Assembly: GCF_004770055.1 (NCBI RefSeq)
Contig: NZ_RQEP01000018.1
Location: forward strand, 248,001-312,000
DNA: 64,000 bases
Direction of reading: 5' to 3'
DNA from: Leptospira semungkisensis
Lineage (GTDB): Bacteria > Spirochaetota > Leptospiria > Leptospirales > Leptospiraceae
Shown here: in pieces, positions 11,801-20,330 of the stretch
Layout: the number at the start of each line of letters is the position of its first letter
Position numbering within the stretch: position 1 is the stretch's first letter
The notes under the pieces: generated by a model
Told to the model about the DNA's origin: nothing
What the model saw: only the letters and a program-made list of their open reading frames with translations
The model's database searches: none
Made by a program: the position numbers and the translations under genes

Positions 11801-13273
11801 AATGATCTCGCTGGAATTTTCAGACTGATTGACCTGATAAATCGGAAAAAGGGTATGACTCTTATTCTTTCCGTCATTGGAATAGAACCAAAATGGAAAA
11901 ACAGTCACATTGCTATACTGACCCGATGCCTTGTCCTTCTTTACATACGTATTGAAGATCCAAGTAGTTTCCTGATCTAAATAAGTAAGCAAAGGTGGAA
12001 TAAAAGTATACTCGTCTCCTTTCCTATTGCCTTTCACTAGAAAAGGAAGAAAACTGAAATAGTCGTCCGACTTATAGTACAAGAAAGGAAAGAATACAAA
12101 TCGAGTCTCGGACTTCCAGTTCTTGGAATAATAAGAATTTAGAATATAAAACCTAGCCTGAGTCGCATTGTTCTCTGAATAGAACGGAATGGGTAAGAGT
12201 CCGAATTTTTCAGTCCCGAAATTGAAATACATCGGAACCAAATGAAAATACTTTCCTTTTTCATGAAATAGGAAGGGAAATACATACGAACCTGTATAAT
12301 CCCCTTTCTCGCCCGAACTCCAACCGCTGAATAAAAGAAAACTAGTCTTCGTTCCGAAATCCTTTCCGTATTTTCGATTAAAAAGAATCGGAACATACGT
12401 TTGAGAATTCAATGTCTCTCCGTTTCTCACAAAACTGGAACGAAAGAAAGGTAAAATATAAGAAAATCTATCCGAGTCCGAATTCTCTCCGACCGTACTA
12501 TCCTTCCAAGTACGACCAAACAAAGGAGTCAAAAAGGAGCCTTCTTTTCCCGAATTTACAGAATCATAATATACTAAAGGAAAAAGAGTAAAATGAGAAC
12601 GATCCGCACCGGAGCCCCAATAAAAAAGAGGAAGCACAGCTCCGAAAGATGAGTCTTTATCTTTTCCCCAATGAAAAATAACGAGATGAGTCCTTTCTTC
12701 TTCCGGAGTTTTATTTCGAAAGAACAAGAGAGGAAGCGCGTATCTAAAAACGCTGACCTTATCTCCGTCCTTCTTTACTTCGCTTCCTGCTAAAGGCAGA
12801 AAAGAAGGGAATCTCCAAAGCTCGGAGGAATAATTCGGAGCGGTCTCAAACTTATTGTAATGCAATAGAGAAAAGTTCGAGCCAGAGATGCCTTTAGAGG
12901 TTTCAATCCGATCCGAATAATACAAAGGAAAGAAATAAGATCTGTAGGAAGAATTCTCCTTTGCCCAAAGATAATTGAAGAGGGGAAAGAAATCCACTTC
13001 CTTGAATCTAGGATAATTGGTATAAGAAAATAAGACCAAGGCATCCACCGAGAAATGGGGTCCCCAGCTCTCCACTTTTGCAAATGGAGGAAATCTAAAT
13101 ATATATTTGTCTTCTTTATCGCTTCCTAAGATAGGCTTTCTTTCGGAAGTAAGTTCCGAGAAGTAGTCAGTCGATTGGGAGAATGCCGGCTCCGCAAAGA
13201 AAAGAGAAAGCCCAATACAAGAGCAAAGCAATGCTCTCCTAGAAAAATAGGATTTGTAGGATCTCCTACTCAT
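8816..13273 (-). CDS. Very large exported aromatic-rich repeat protein, function unknown
   Basis: A 1,485-residue protein with a signal peptide (hydrophobic stretch ~15-32, ending AFSQS). The rest is built of irregular repeats of roughly 30-50 residues, each with a core such as FFPLYY, LPLFYWGS, FPLVYYDS or IPFYYDR followed by a polar, charged loop. The alternating aromatic/hydrophobic strands ending in polar turns look like antiparallel beta strands, which suggests a large outer-membrane or surface beta structure; this is inference. I do not recognise the family. The ATG overlaps the stop of the upstream DUF167 gene by 8 bases, so they are probably co-transcribed with murJ. Confidence 0.85.
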   Translation of the reverse strand: MSRRSYKSYFSRRALLCSCIGLSLFFAEPAFSQSTDYFSELTSERKPILGSDKEDKYIFRFPPFAKVESWGPHFSVDALVLFSYTNYPRFKEVDFFPLFNYLWAKENSSYRSYFFPLYYSDRIETSKGISGSNFSLLHYNKFETAPNYSSELWRFPSFLPLAGSEVKKDGDKVSVFRYALPLLFFRNKTPEEERTHLVIFHWGKDKDSSFGAVLPLFYWGSGADRSHFTLFPLVYYDSVNSGKEGSFLTPLFGRTWKDSTVGENSDSDRFSYILPFFRSSFVRNGETLNSQTYVPILFNRKYGKDFGTKTSFLLFSGWSSGEKGDYTGSYVFPFLFHEKGKYFHLVPMYFNFGTEKFGLLPIPFYSENNATQARFYILNSYYSKNWKSETRFVFFPFLYYKSDDYFSFLPFLVKGNRKGDEYTFIPPLLTYLDQETTWIFNTYVKKDKASGQYSNVTVFPFWFYSNDGKNKSHTLFPIYQVNQSENSSEIITPLYYKKETPKEYYSLVGPVETYESDAESRLRIYPLFFSAKTKDDSFWNVMGLAGRGFDQNGDPKYTYAFPFYFYKKNSYRLAIPFFFRLGYDEDHYTHFGIFHYWNRSPEKDNTWIWPLLWFSNVDKVRKEDFSVWFPLYWNWNTPRSKGDIMIPFYLNYEEADKSLQLVLAYSSSKTLGAFNGSGALGVGATEKDYYLDTDLSLFYNLFSLSTRTSVDKQSLQFWKEKHPQEAIAQPESKPASPPEETEKEGINKYNRLTRDKVRSFWGISALFGIFSYEEGDDRRHFRLLPLSWFSWSKKTEDKVYAAPFFFSSKIGDESYFVIFPFYGRQDQAQNFQESYLLFGFLRGKKGETRDYSVLWPLTRFYYSPESWGIRIFPLFAHDQSKDVSRTISPLYYRKRISEGDTMSRSFHTILLPLYHSGSDLVYSKDAVYEESYDTLLPFYWRSGSRTQLGSSEKRETTTYTLLSKYSNSKEANGTTFTSFFSPLYFFQTHKFGNQSDAEATKIDFLLIPGMYWERNQTESIFFLLGFYRESTPTSTETSFLGLITSSESKEKEKTESSFRIAPFYSNTESLNSNGTKSKTVWGIPFYYDRTESSAGNWGSNSINPFGVFNSYGSKDTRSESSFWFLPIPFLYTESNVYSSGITDQEVSFLKLINYKKTEDLKSAKSSKTEVSALFLFSTRSESYEDQKGKNDEFESYLFPLYWFNREIRADSKRTHLNFLIFFDYAKDASKKESRLILGPYYNVSSANSENYGLLPLGIFSQDQESKFWFLLGAYGYKEKGTDRWGFAGIFDTNYEEAWKRRNLNFFLGLIHTELEEQRTRVAILGGILGGYESRPNYSDTNLLWLRWRSSPDDTLANFLPVYYYHSDSAGTSTLVPPVLGYFSSEKDGRFDMLGLGLLYYRNQKISQEEDLMLVGPGLFYYRQYPNTNGLNAMGILALPGLGGLLWDWEYETRTKYSRYSILNFLYTRTVTKEGSEFSRIFGFKL

Positions 13274-13487
13274 GGATCTCCAAAACCTTCTCTTTGCTTT
13301 TCATTCCTTTCACCAATTGCACCTTGGATTGGGCCAAGCCTAACTCTTCTGCAACCGCTTTGATGATTGCATTGTTTGCTTTTCCCTCCGTGGCGGGTTC
13401 CCTAACAGCGACGACCCAAATCCCATCCTCGCCCTTCTCTATATATGGCTTCTTGGAATTCGGTTTGACCCGCACACGAATCTTCAT
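13266..13487 (-). CDS. DUF167 (YggU-like) family protein
   Basis: A 73-residue small protein of the DUF167 family, matched by KIRVRVKPNSKK near the start and EGKANNAIIKAVAEELG in the middle. The biochemical role of the family is unknown. A TTG start at 13505 would add six residues; the ATG at 13487 is chosen because the conserved strand starts there, although its ribosome site is weak. It lies between murJ and the large exported protein in one tight leftward run. Confidence 0.8.
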   Translation of the reverse strand: MKIRVRVKPNSKKPYIEKGEDGIWVVAVREPATEGKANNAIIKAVAEELGLAQSKVQLVKGMKSKEKVLEIHE

Positions 13488-13507
13488 ATCCGGAAATTCG
13501 GACAATG

Positions 13508-15097
13508 CTATCTTTTACGAAAGATTTTTCCAGTGATTAATCTTATCTCTTCGAGTCCTAAAGAAAGACTAGAGCCGAAGAAAATTCCCATGGCGGGAAC
13601 AACCGCAATAAAAAGGGAAATGCGAGAAGAATTCGCGTAACTGAGTCCCTTCGAAAGCAGATTGGAAACAAGAGGGGAATGCACCCAAGTTTTATAGAAA
13701 AACAAAAAGATCCCCATAAACAATAGAGGAAGCAATAGAAGACTAGCCTTCTTCAGAAAACCTTTCCAAGGAAAATGAACACCATGCTTGGCGAGACTGC
13801 GCGAAAGCACAGTCCAGGTGATGATGGTAGAAACGGCAGACGCAAGAGCGATCGCAGAATGCTTCAAAGAAAAGACCAAGGAAAAATTTAAGATCAGATT
13901 TAAGGCAAAGGTAAATGCTTGGACCTTCAAAGGAGTTTTCGTGTCTTGGAAGGCATAAAAGGTAGAGATCAAAACCTTGTTCATGCTATAGAAAGGGACC
14001 GCAACGGAATAAAAGACCAAAGGAAGTATCGCTGTATTCGTAGCGACATGATCCCATCTTCCTCCAAAATAAATAGAGTCCAAAATAGGACCGGCAAGTA
14101 TTCCCATTCCCAAGGCAGCAGGCGCAGTTAAGAAGGAAGCAAAACCCAGGACTCCCAGCATCTCATGAGGAACCTCGGCATGCCTATCCTGTTTCAAAGC
14201 GGAGAGTAACGCAGGCAAGGTGGTAGTCGCAAGAGCAACACCTATGATACCAGTAGGCAATTGAACCAGTCTTTGAGAATAATCCAAACTGACAACAGCG
14301 CCCAAACCAGGGTTATGGTTCTGCACCCAGTTCGCTAGAAAAATATCGACCAAAAGCCCAAGTTGATAAAAGCCACCTCCGATCGCAGCAGGAAGCATAA
14401 GCTTGAATATCTTTTGGATTGCCGGATGCTTATAATTCCAGGAAAAGATCGGACCCTCTCCATTCTTAGAAACGTACCAAGCCTGGACCAGTAGTTGTAT
14501 CACACCACCAGTCACAATCGCAAAGCAAAGCACTTGCACCTTTGTCAAAAGTTCCCATTCTACAAAAGGGAAAACTCCCAGAAAGATCACAAGATAACTT
14601 AAATTTAATATAATAGGAGAAAGCGAAGGAACAAAGAAACGGTTCTTCACATTCGAGATAGCCATGTAAATGGAAGAAAGACTCGCAGTAACGATTAAGA
14701 AAAATAGAATATAGGTGAGCTCAACTACAAGGCCAGAATATTCAGGACTCCCTCCCACAAGCAAGGGCAAAGCGAAGGGAGAAACAGTGAACACAAGAAC
14801 TACGAAACAAAGAAGAATAACAAAGAGAAAACTTAAGACGGCACCGCTCATTCTCCTAGCGGCTTCTTCTCCTTCTTTTCCTGCATCGGAATAGAGAGGC
14901 ATGAACGACTGAGAGAGAGTACCTTCTGCAAGAAGGTTACGGAACATATTCGGCAATCTATACGCTACTGAGAAGGCAGAGGCAACCATTCCAGTCCCGA
15001 AGGAGACAGCCATGAAATGATCTCGGAATAGACCCAGGATCCTTGAGATGAGAGTATAAAAGGAAAGAGCGAAACTTCTTTTAGCGGCCTGGGACAA
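13508..15097 (-). CDS. murJ: Lipid II flippase MurJ (MviN family)
   Basis: A 529-residue polytopic membrane protein of the MOP superfamily, with about 14 predicted helices, that flips the peptidoglycan precursor lipid II across the inner membrane. Diagnostic are the start RSFALSFYTLISRILGLFRD and the block FRNLLAEGTLSQSFMP, which carries family-typical charged residues. Length is normal for MurJ. It heads a compact leftward group with the DUF167 gene and the 1,485-residue protein. Confidence 0.95.
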   Translation of the reverse strand: MSQAAKRSFALSFYTLISRILGLFRDHFMAVSFGTGMVASAFSVAYRLPNMFRNLLAEGTLSQSFMPLYSDAGKEGEEAARRMSGAVLSFLFVILLCFVVLVFTVSPFALPLLVGGSPEYSGLVVELTYILFFLIVTASLSSIYMAISNVKNRFFVPSLSPIILNLSYLVIFLGVFPFVEWELLTKVQVLCFAIVTGGVIQLLVQAWYVSKNGEGPIFSWNYKHPAIQKIFKLMLPAAIGGGFYQLGLLVDIFLANWVQNHNPGLGAVVSLDYSQRLVQLPTGIIGVALATTTLPALLSALKQDRHAEVPHEMLGVLGFASFLTAPAALGMGILAGPILDSIYFGGRWDHVATNTAILPLVFYSVAVPFYSMNKVLISTFYAFQDTKTPLKVQAFTFALNLILNFSLVFSLKHSAIALASAVSTIITWTVLSRSLAKHGVHFPWKGFLKKASLLLLPLLFMGIFLFFYKTWVHSPLVSNLLSKGLSYANSSRISLFIAVVPAMGIFFGSSLSLGLEEIRLITGKIFRKR

Positions 15098-15132
15098 GTA
15101 AATCCTTCGTATCCGGTTCGACCGGAAGAAAA

Positions 15133-15855
15133 CTAATCGAGTAGTTTCTCTAAGTATCGAACTCCGCCGGTCCTACTCACGTCAAACTGAATTCCGCAAT
15201 TCGGACATTGATGACGGCCTAGACTTTTGATACGCAAGCGAGACCTGCAAGACTCGCAGTACAAGATCCTTTCCTGGGCAGCTGCTCTCGCCTGTTCTAC
15301 TGAATGATCCAAGTTCTTTGCAATGGAAGAAGGAGATGGATTCTCTTTTACAAGCTCTCCTCCTTGGATCGGAACAGTGCTCAATTCTGGAATGAATTCC
15401 AAAGGAGCGGATTGGCTTTGCTTTCCGGAAGAATAAAATTGCACAGGACGAGTTTGGCGTAGAGAAGAAATAGAATCATATCCGGGCTCCGGCTTTGTTC
15501 TTCTATCTTCTATCTTTAAGGAAGATAACCAAATCTCTGCCTCTTTCTCATGAACAAAGAAATTAGAAGCTTGCTTTAGACCAAAGAGTCCCAAGACCAA
15601 GGAACTTTCTTCATTCCAATCACTGAATGCAATGCTTCCTCCGTGTTTCTCGAAAAAGCTTTTGAGTTCTAATAAGGAGGAAATACCATCCTCTTCCAAA
15701 TATTCTATAGAAGAAGAAACGACTAGGACAAGTCTATCACCTTCTTCCCATCTGGATTTGATGAAACGAACTAAGTCGAATGCCGAATAAGAATCCAAGA
15801 TCCCTTTCGGAACAACTTTTAAGATCTTTCCCTTTTTTGTGGTGCGAATTTCCAA
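15133..15855 (-). CDS. STAS-domain protein with C-terminal zinc ribbon
   Basis: A 240-residue cytoplasmic protein. Residues 1-~110 resemble a STAS (anti-sigma-factor antagonist-like) domain: strand-rich start, then DSYSAFDLVRFIKSRWEEGD and a hydrophobic strand before SSIEYLEEDGISSLLELKSF. After a variable linker, residues ~198-230 carry two CxxC pairs (CESC and CPNC), a zinc ribbon. The serine phosphorylated in SpoIIAA-type proteins would fall near SSIEYLEEDG, but the match is loose. The start is a TTG six bases after the upstream stop, so the two genes form an operon. A role in partner switching is inferred. Confidence 0.7.
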   Translation of the reverse strand: MEIRTTKKGKILKVVPKGILDSYSAFDLVRFIKSRWEEGDRLVLVVSSSIEYLEEDGISSLLELKSFFEKHGGSIAFSDWNEESSLVLGLFGLKQASNFFVHEKEAEIWLSSLKIEDRRTKPEPGYDSISSLRQTRPVQFYSSGKQSQSAPLEFIPELSTVPIQGGELVKENPSPSSIAKNLDHSVEQARAAAQERILYCESCRSRLRIKSLGRHQCPNCGIQFDVSRTGGVRYLEKLLD

Positions 15856-15861
15856 AGAAGA

Positions 15862-16854
15862 TTATCCTAGATAAATAGCGTCTAAAATTTCCGCTTTCTC
15901 TTTGGAAGCTGTAGGAGCTCCCACATGAGTTGCGATTGGCATAGGTTTTTCCAAAACATCTGAGCGGCTTGGAACATATCTCTCTTCGCGTATTGGAGGA
16001 GGAGAAGAAGGAGAATGACTACTTGTTTCCTTCCAGCGAATATGCCCCTGAGTCTGTGCAAAATCAACCTTCTCCCATAGAGGAGGATCGGAAGGACTCG
16101 CAATATATTCCCCTTCTCTCGTAAAGGATGTTCTAACACTCTTGATGAGTATATGAGCGAATCCTATGATCAAAGAACAGATAAATGCGATGATTGCATT
16201 GTTCTGAAGTGTCCACCAGAAGAGCTCGGTTTGGATCCTTACGAAATGAGCAAAATTCCCTCTTTCATATCTCATATGAAGAGAAGCGACTCTCTCGAAT
16301 TTCTCAGGATGATAAACCGCCATCGACAATAAGACTTCTGGAGTGAGTATCTCAGGAAAATAAGGAGCCACCAAAGTCATCAGCTTATTGTTCTCGAAAG
16401 TTTTCTTAGATTCCAGAAGAATAGGAGTGCTGATCTGCCACTTTCTCAAGCGATGCGCAGAAGTATAACTGAGAGAAAGAAATTTGGACTCTGGCTTTCT
16501 TTTGCTTCTAGGTTCGGACACATAATCCTCGTTAGACGAAGCGAGCACGACTCCGGAATCGGTGACCATACTGATCTCTGAAATGATAAATCCTTCCTTA
16601 TCCCCAGAAGTTACTTTTACCAAACGAGAGAATGCGAAATTGAGATCTTCCAACTTCTCCTGGTTTAGTTTTCCTTCACTGGATTTAGAAATGGCACCTA
16701 TCGTATCCCTTGCTCTTTCATCCGACAGATTCCGGATCTGTTCAAACGAAGCGAGAGAAGATTCCAGATACGACCAGGCCGAGGCTCCGATCGCGATCCC
16801 TTCACAAATTATGAGTGCTAAGAGAAAGAATAGAATATGTTTGAAAATCTGCAC
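15862..16854 (-). CDS. Membrane protein with periplasmic sensor-like domain, function unknown
   Basis: A 330-residue protein with one transmembrane helix at ~7-28, a ~190-residue extracytoplasmic region, a second helix at ~218-238 and a proline/serine-rich cytoplasmic tail. The topology, with helical start and a strand-rich middle (ISEISMVTDSGVVLASS), resembles a Cache-type sensor, but there is no recognisable output domain. The start is GTG at 16854. The downstream STAS/zinc-ribbon gene begins 6 bases after its stop, so a shared signalling job is plausible. Confidence 0.65.
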   Translation of the reverse strand: MQIFKHILFFLLALIICEGIAIGASAWSYLESSLASFEQIRNLSDERARDTIGAISKSSEGKLNQEKLEDLNFAFSRLVKVTSGDKEGFIISEISMVTDSGVVLASSNEDYVSEPRSKRKPESKFLSLSYTSAHRLRKWQISTPILLESKKTFENNKLMTLVAPYFPEILTPEVLLSMAVYHPEKFERVASLHMRYERGNFAHFVRIQTELFWWTLQNNAIIAFICSLIIGFAHILIKSVRTSFTREGEYIASPSDPPLWEKVDFAQTQGHIRWKETSSHSPSSPPPIREERYVPSRSDVLEKPMPIATHVGAPTASKEKAEILDAIYLG

Positions 16855-16930
16855 CTGAGAACCTCTCTTCCTTTGAAAATCGGCCGATTTAGTCGATTCT
16901 CTAAAGGAGAAAATCAGACAAGAATGGGGA

Positions 16931-17572
16931 TTAAACGGAGATAGCTTGCAAATTTTTCAGAAATTTGGCCTGAAAGTTTTGGATCCATTTTTTCTTAGTG
17001 CCAGGGTCCGAAGGAAGTCCCAATTGAGAGATCGAGATCATAGACCTCCAGTCCTGGCCGCAAGGATGAATGCATTGGAAAGCGGAGAAATCATTCGAAA
17101 CATTCAGAGCAATCCCGTAACTAGTGAACCAGGATTTGAATAATACGCCCATGGAGAGTATCTTTCGTTTGGGATCCTGAGCCAAATACAAACCTGGAGC
17201 ATCCGGATTTTTGACCAAATCCAGATCCCAGACTTCTTTTACCGAATCGATAACCGCGTCCAAAATGAAATTTAGAAAATCTGAAATTGCTAATTCCCTT
17301 TTTTTTAAGTCCAAATGTATATAGGTTACGATCTGTCCGGGTTCGTGAGCGGTGTAATCTCCTCCTCTCTTTATATAATGGAGAGAGATCCCGCTCTCGG
17401 AAAGGAAATCTTGATTTCGGAGTAGGTTTCCGATATTATAATTGATCCCCCCGGTTATCGTAAGAGGGTGTTCCAAAAATAGGATCGATTCCTTCCGCGC
17501 AGCTCTTGCTCCCTCTTGGAAGAGGACATATCTGTCGTACGGAACCGGACTCTGTAGGGAAAAAACCTTCAC
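16931..17572 (-). CDS. lipB: Octanoyltransferase LipB
   Basis: A 213-residue enzyme that transfers octanoate from acyl carrier protein to lipoyl domains. Catalytic Cys171 lies in HPCG and Lys137 in RKILSMG, both as in the family; the RGGDYTAHEPGQ block matches the usual RGGxxTxHGPGQ except that the glycine after His76 is Glu. The start is a GTG; an in-frame TAG 15 bases upstream leaves no earlier alternative. The gene is divergent from the gene at 17587 with only 14 bases between start codons, so the two promoters must overlap the coding regions. Confidence 0.93.
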   Translation of the reverse strand: MKVFSLQSPVPYDRYVLFQEGARAARKESILFLEHPLTITGGINYNIGNLLRNQDFLSESGISLHYIKRGGDYTAHEPGQIVTYIHLDLKKRELAISDFLNFILDAVIDSVKEVWDLDLVKNPDAPGLYLAQDPKRKILSMGVLFKSWFTSYGIALNVSNDFSAFQCIHPCGQDWRSMISISQLGLPSDPGTKKKWIQNFQAKFLKNLQAISV

Positions 17573-17586
17573 TAGTGTGATTATCT

Positions 17587-18120
17587 ATGGAAAAGCTGCT
17601 CGAAGTCATCTCCTTTATACTGCAAAGATCTCCGAGAGGGCGAAACCGTCAGGAATTAGCAAAACTCATTTATCTCTCGGACGGAGTATTCTTCCAAAAA
17701 TACGCCAAAGTGATTACCGAGCAGAAATACATCCACTTAGAAGATTCCCCCTATCCGATGGAATTGAATCAAGCGTTGCTTCATCTAAAAGAAAACCGTC
17801 TAATTGATGTGACCCCGAAATTGACGGATACCGGTATATCCGGTTATCTTTTGACCTGGGTGGGAACGAGCCACGAGGACGAGATCGATCTGAATCGTCA
17901 GGAAAAACGTATCCTTCGCAAAGTCCTAGAGAATTTCAAGGGAAGCGTTTACGACGAGAATCGTGTGTATCCAAATCTCTATGAGAATTACGTGATTACT
18001 CCTCTTTTCTCCGAGATTAAGTTTAGTAAAGAAACCATTAATACTAAAATCCACTTCTTTAAGAGAAAAACGCTTTTGAATATATCGGGCAAAATATTTA
18101 AGGTACTTTTTAGCGAGTAA
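17587..18120 (+). CDS. Panacea/DUF4065-like protein (tentative)
   Basis: A 177-residue protein. The N-terminal half reads like a Panacea (DUF4065, SocA-like antitoxin) domain: short helices, then ELAKLIYLSDGVFFQKY, ITEQKYIHLEDSPYP and a hydrophobic helix with LKENRLIDV. That domain is found in antitoxins and protease adaptors, but the match is by eye. No toxin gene is adjacent; the next gene is panD, 14 bases downstream and probably in the same transcript. Confidence 0.55.
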   Translation: MEKLLEVISFILQRSPRGRNRQELAKLIYLSDGVFFQKYAKVITEQKYIHLEDSPYPMELNQALLHLKENRLIDVTPKLTDTGISGYLLTWVGTSHEDEIDLNRQEKRILRKVLENFKGSVYDENRVYPNLYENYVITPLFSEIKFSKETINTKIHFFKRKTLLNISGKIFKVLFSE

Positions 18121-18134
18121 CCAGGATTATTAGA

Positions 18135-18491
18135 ATGCAGATCACTGTTTGCAAAGGCAAGATCCATAGAGCCACCGTTACGGATGCCGACTTAAATTAC
18201 GAAGGCAGCCTGACCGTAGATATGGACTTAGTAGATGCCGCGGGAATGTTCCCGTATGAAAAAGTATCCGTGGTGAACGTAAACAATGGCGCCAGATTCG
18301 AAACCTATCTGATCGAAGGAAAGAGAGGTTCCGGAGAGATCTGCCTGAATGGAGCTGCGGCTCGTTTAGGAATGAAGGGAGACAAGGTAATCATCATCTC
18401 CTACGGATCTCTCGAAGAAAAGGATCTGCCCAAGGGTTACAAACCTCAGGTGGTTCTGGTAGACGAGAAGAACCATATCAAAAAAGCCTAA
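18135..18491 (+). CDS. panD: Aspartate 1-decarboxylase PanD
   Basis: A 118-residue proenzyme that makes beta-alanine for pantothenate synthesis. The self-cleavage site is Gly24-Ser25 in NYEGSLTVD, where Ser25 becomes the pyruvoyl group. The active-site region KGKIHRATVT at the N-terminus and NGAAAR in the middle are conserved. Length is normal. Confidence 0.96.
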   Translation: MQITVCKGKIHRATVTDADLNYEGSLTVDMDLVDAAGMFPYEKVSVVNVNNGARFETYLIEGKRGSGEICLNGAAARLGMKGDKVIIISYGSLEEKDLPKGYKPQVVLVDEKNHIKKA

Positions 18492-18688
18492 TTTCCTTTC
18501 CTGGGAATCGGGCTCTTCTTCAAATAATCCCGCTGGACGAAAAATCCCTTCTACTATAAAATCGATGCTCTCCTCGGGAGAGAGACGTAAATCCGCCTTT
18601 TTTCGATAAAAAACGAAATGCTTATCTAAGTTTCGGGGTGGATTTGTCGATATTCAATAGGAAGAACCGTACTGGGATTATTACACGC

Positions 18689-19540
18689 ATGAAGTCCGTC
18701 GCTAAATACACTTTTATCCTATTATTCTTACTTTTGGGAAGCGCTGCTTCCGGCCAAAACAACGCCGAGAAGGATACAAAGTCCGGTTCTGGCGGAGTAG
18801 AATACTATCCTCTCGCGTATTACGACGATAGGCTCCTGGTAAAAGACGTCTCCTTCTTCCGCAGGCATGCGGACAACGGTAAGGGAGAGTTCATGGACGT
18901 AATGGTCGAACTCGAGAACAGAGACTTTGACCCTGCTAATTTTGCGATCTATATACTTGCAGTGAACGAAACTCCACTTTCTAAAGTGGATGATCGCAGA
19001 GAACTGGTCCCCTTCCCTAAATGGAGACAGTACGATGTGGAAGAAAGCACTAAGGTGATCAACTTCCATAACCTAGTTCCGGTGAAACTGGACAATAAGG
19101 CAGTATGGGGAGAAAAAAGATTCGGAGACGTTAAGAAGGATTACGACGACAAGATCGCCAGAGGGGAAAGGATCAAAATGCCGAACCCGAATCTGGACGA
19201 ACTCGTTCATTTTCTAACAAATAATCCGAAAGATGCTCTTCCTATCGTTCTTTATGGAGAAGAAGGTCCGAACAAGGACAAGGTTCTCATCAGTAACTTC
19301 GTTCCTCAGAATGCAGAAGATTTGCAAAAACAAAAGCATGATAGCTTAAGCAAGCACACGTATACCATCTACAACGCTAAGTATAAGACTACGATCTTCT
19401 CTCACCATTATACTGAGTATCGCCCAGGATATTTCACCTTCAATAAGGTTGTGGTTCTGATCTTCAATCCTCAAAAGGAAAAGAACAAACTAGTCTATCG
19501 TAAAATCATAGACATCAACGGGTTGAAGCTAGTCAACTAA
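18689..19540 (+). CDS. Exported protein of unknown function
   Basis: A 283-residue protein with a clear signal peptide (MKSVAKYTF, then an LLFLLLGSAASG core, cleavage around the AASGQ). The mature part is rich in charged residues and alternating strands. A GTG at 18638 could add 17 residues, but the ATG at 18689 puts the signal peptide exactly at the N-terminus. No family recognised. The gene ends 26 bases before an intrinsic terminator. Confidence 0.75.
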   Translation: MKSVAKYTFILLFLLLGSAASGQNNAEKDTKSGSGGVEYYPLAYYDDRLLVKDVSFFRRHADNGKGEFMDVMVELENRDFDPANFAIYILAVNETPLSKVDDRRELVPFPKWRQYDVEESTKVINFHNLVPVKLDNKAVWGEKRFGDVKKDYDDKIARGERIKMPNPNLDELVHFLTNNPKDALPIVLYGEEGPNKDKVLISNFVPQNAEDLQKQKHDSLSKHTYTIYNAKYKTTIFSHHYTEYRPGYFTFNKVVVLIFNPQKEKNKLVYRKIIDINGLKLVN

Positions 19541-19565
19541 GCCAGGAAACCCAAGGCGAAGGCAC

Positions 19566-19596
19566 AAAAAAAGGACTCCAAAAGAGTCCTTTTTTA
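19566..19596. terminator. Bidirectional intrinsic terminator
   Basis: A-run plus GGACTC, five-base loop, GAGTCC plus T-run: works in both directions, between the exported-protein gene and the convergent 80-residue gene. Confidence 0.85.
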
Positions 19597-19599
19597 TTT

Positions 19600-19842
19600 C
19601 TAAGGAGTTTGTCCCGACTGCGGCCTGCGATACTTGTCTATGCTACCGGGAACGAATCTCGTGGTCCAGAGGCCTCGGTCGATGTTTTTCTCGACCCAAC
19701 CCTTTCCATGATCCCATCTTCCATCCGACAAGAAGTCGAAAAAATAGGAAGAATTCATGTACCGGTAGGAATCCATGATATCTAAGATATCCCGGCTTCC
19801 CGGTTCCTCTGGGCCCTCTTCGTAGAAGAAGTTATTATCCAT
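19600..19842 (-). CDS. Small hypothetical protein (80 residues)
   Basis: An 80-residue acidic, aromatic-rich protein with no signal peptide and no recognised domain. It begins with ATG after an AGAG ribosome site and ends just beside the bidirectional terminator at 19566-19596, which supports it as a real gene. The composition (many Tyr, Phe, Asp) does not suggest a function. Confidence 0.5.
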   Translation of the reverse strand: MDNNFFYEEGPEEPGSRDILDIMDSYRYMNSSYFFDFLSDGRWDHGKGWVEKNIDRGLWTTRFVPGSIDKYRRPQSGQTP

Positions 19843-19929
19843 TCGTCTCTACCATGAATCGTTTCATCGAAATGTCCATCTTAATTTACCTAATGAGAAA
19901 ATAATCTAGATCCAAATCCAGGAGGAAGT

Positions 19930-20214
19930 TCACGGCTCGTCTCCTGATACTTTAGACTCTGGCTCGGGGGAATTCCCCTCCAAAGGCTTGGGTAAAGAGT
20001 AAAGAAAAGGAAGAAATCCCTGGTTTTTATCCGGTTCGGATTCCTTTCGGAGAAACCGAGCCTGTTTTTTCCGAACAGAGCTCTTGATGCGTCTGAACTT
20101 CTCCGCCTCATCCAGTAGACCATCCAATCTAGTTTCTAAGAAGAATTTCAGTTCGTCCTGAAGATCCTCCCTTCCCTCTAAATCCTTTTGCGTATTTTTC
20201 GGATCCGACTCCAT
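19930..20214 (-). CDS. Small charged hypothetical protein (94 residues)
   Basis: A 94-residue, highly charged protein, mostly predicted helix or coiled coil in the first 60 residues, with a proline-rich C-terminus. The ATG at 20214 is chosen over a TTG at 20256 because GGGAG lies at proper spacing before it. The gene is divergent from the HDOD gene. No family recognised. Confidence 0.5.
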   Translation of the reverse strand: MESDPKNTQKDLEGREDLQDELKFFLETRLDGLLDEAEKFRRIKSSVRKKQARFLRKESEPDKNQGFLPFLYSLPKPLEGNSPEPESKVSGDEP

Positions 20215-20330
20215 ATTTCCCGCTCCCCATATTGATTTTAAATTTCCCCCGGACAAATCGGGTTCGGAAACATAGAATCCGCTCGTATTTTTTTCTTGCG
20301 ACAGCGGGCTTTTTACCTAAATTTGAGGCA

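Noticed and set aside
15882..16139. Leu/Arg-rich 85-residue ORF inside the sensor-like gene
   Set aside because: Out-of-frame reading of the proline-rich tail of the 330-residue protein.
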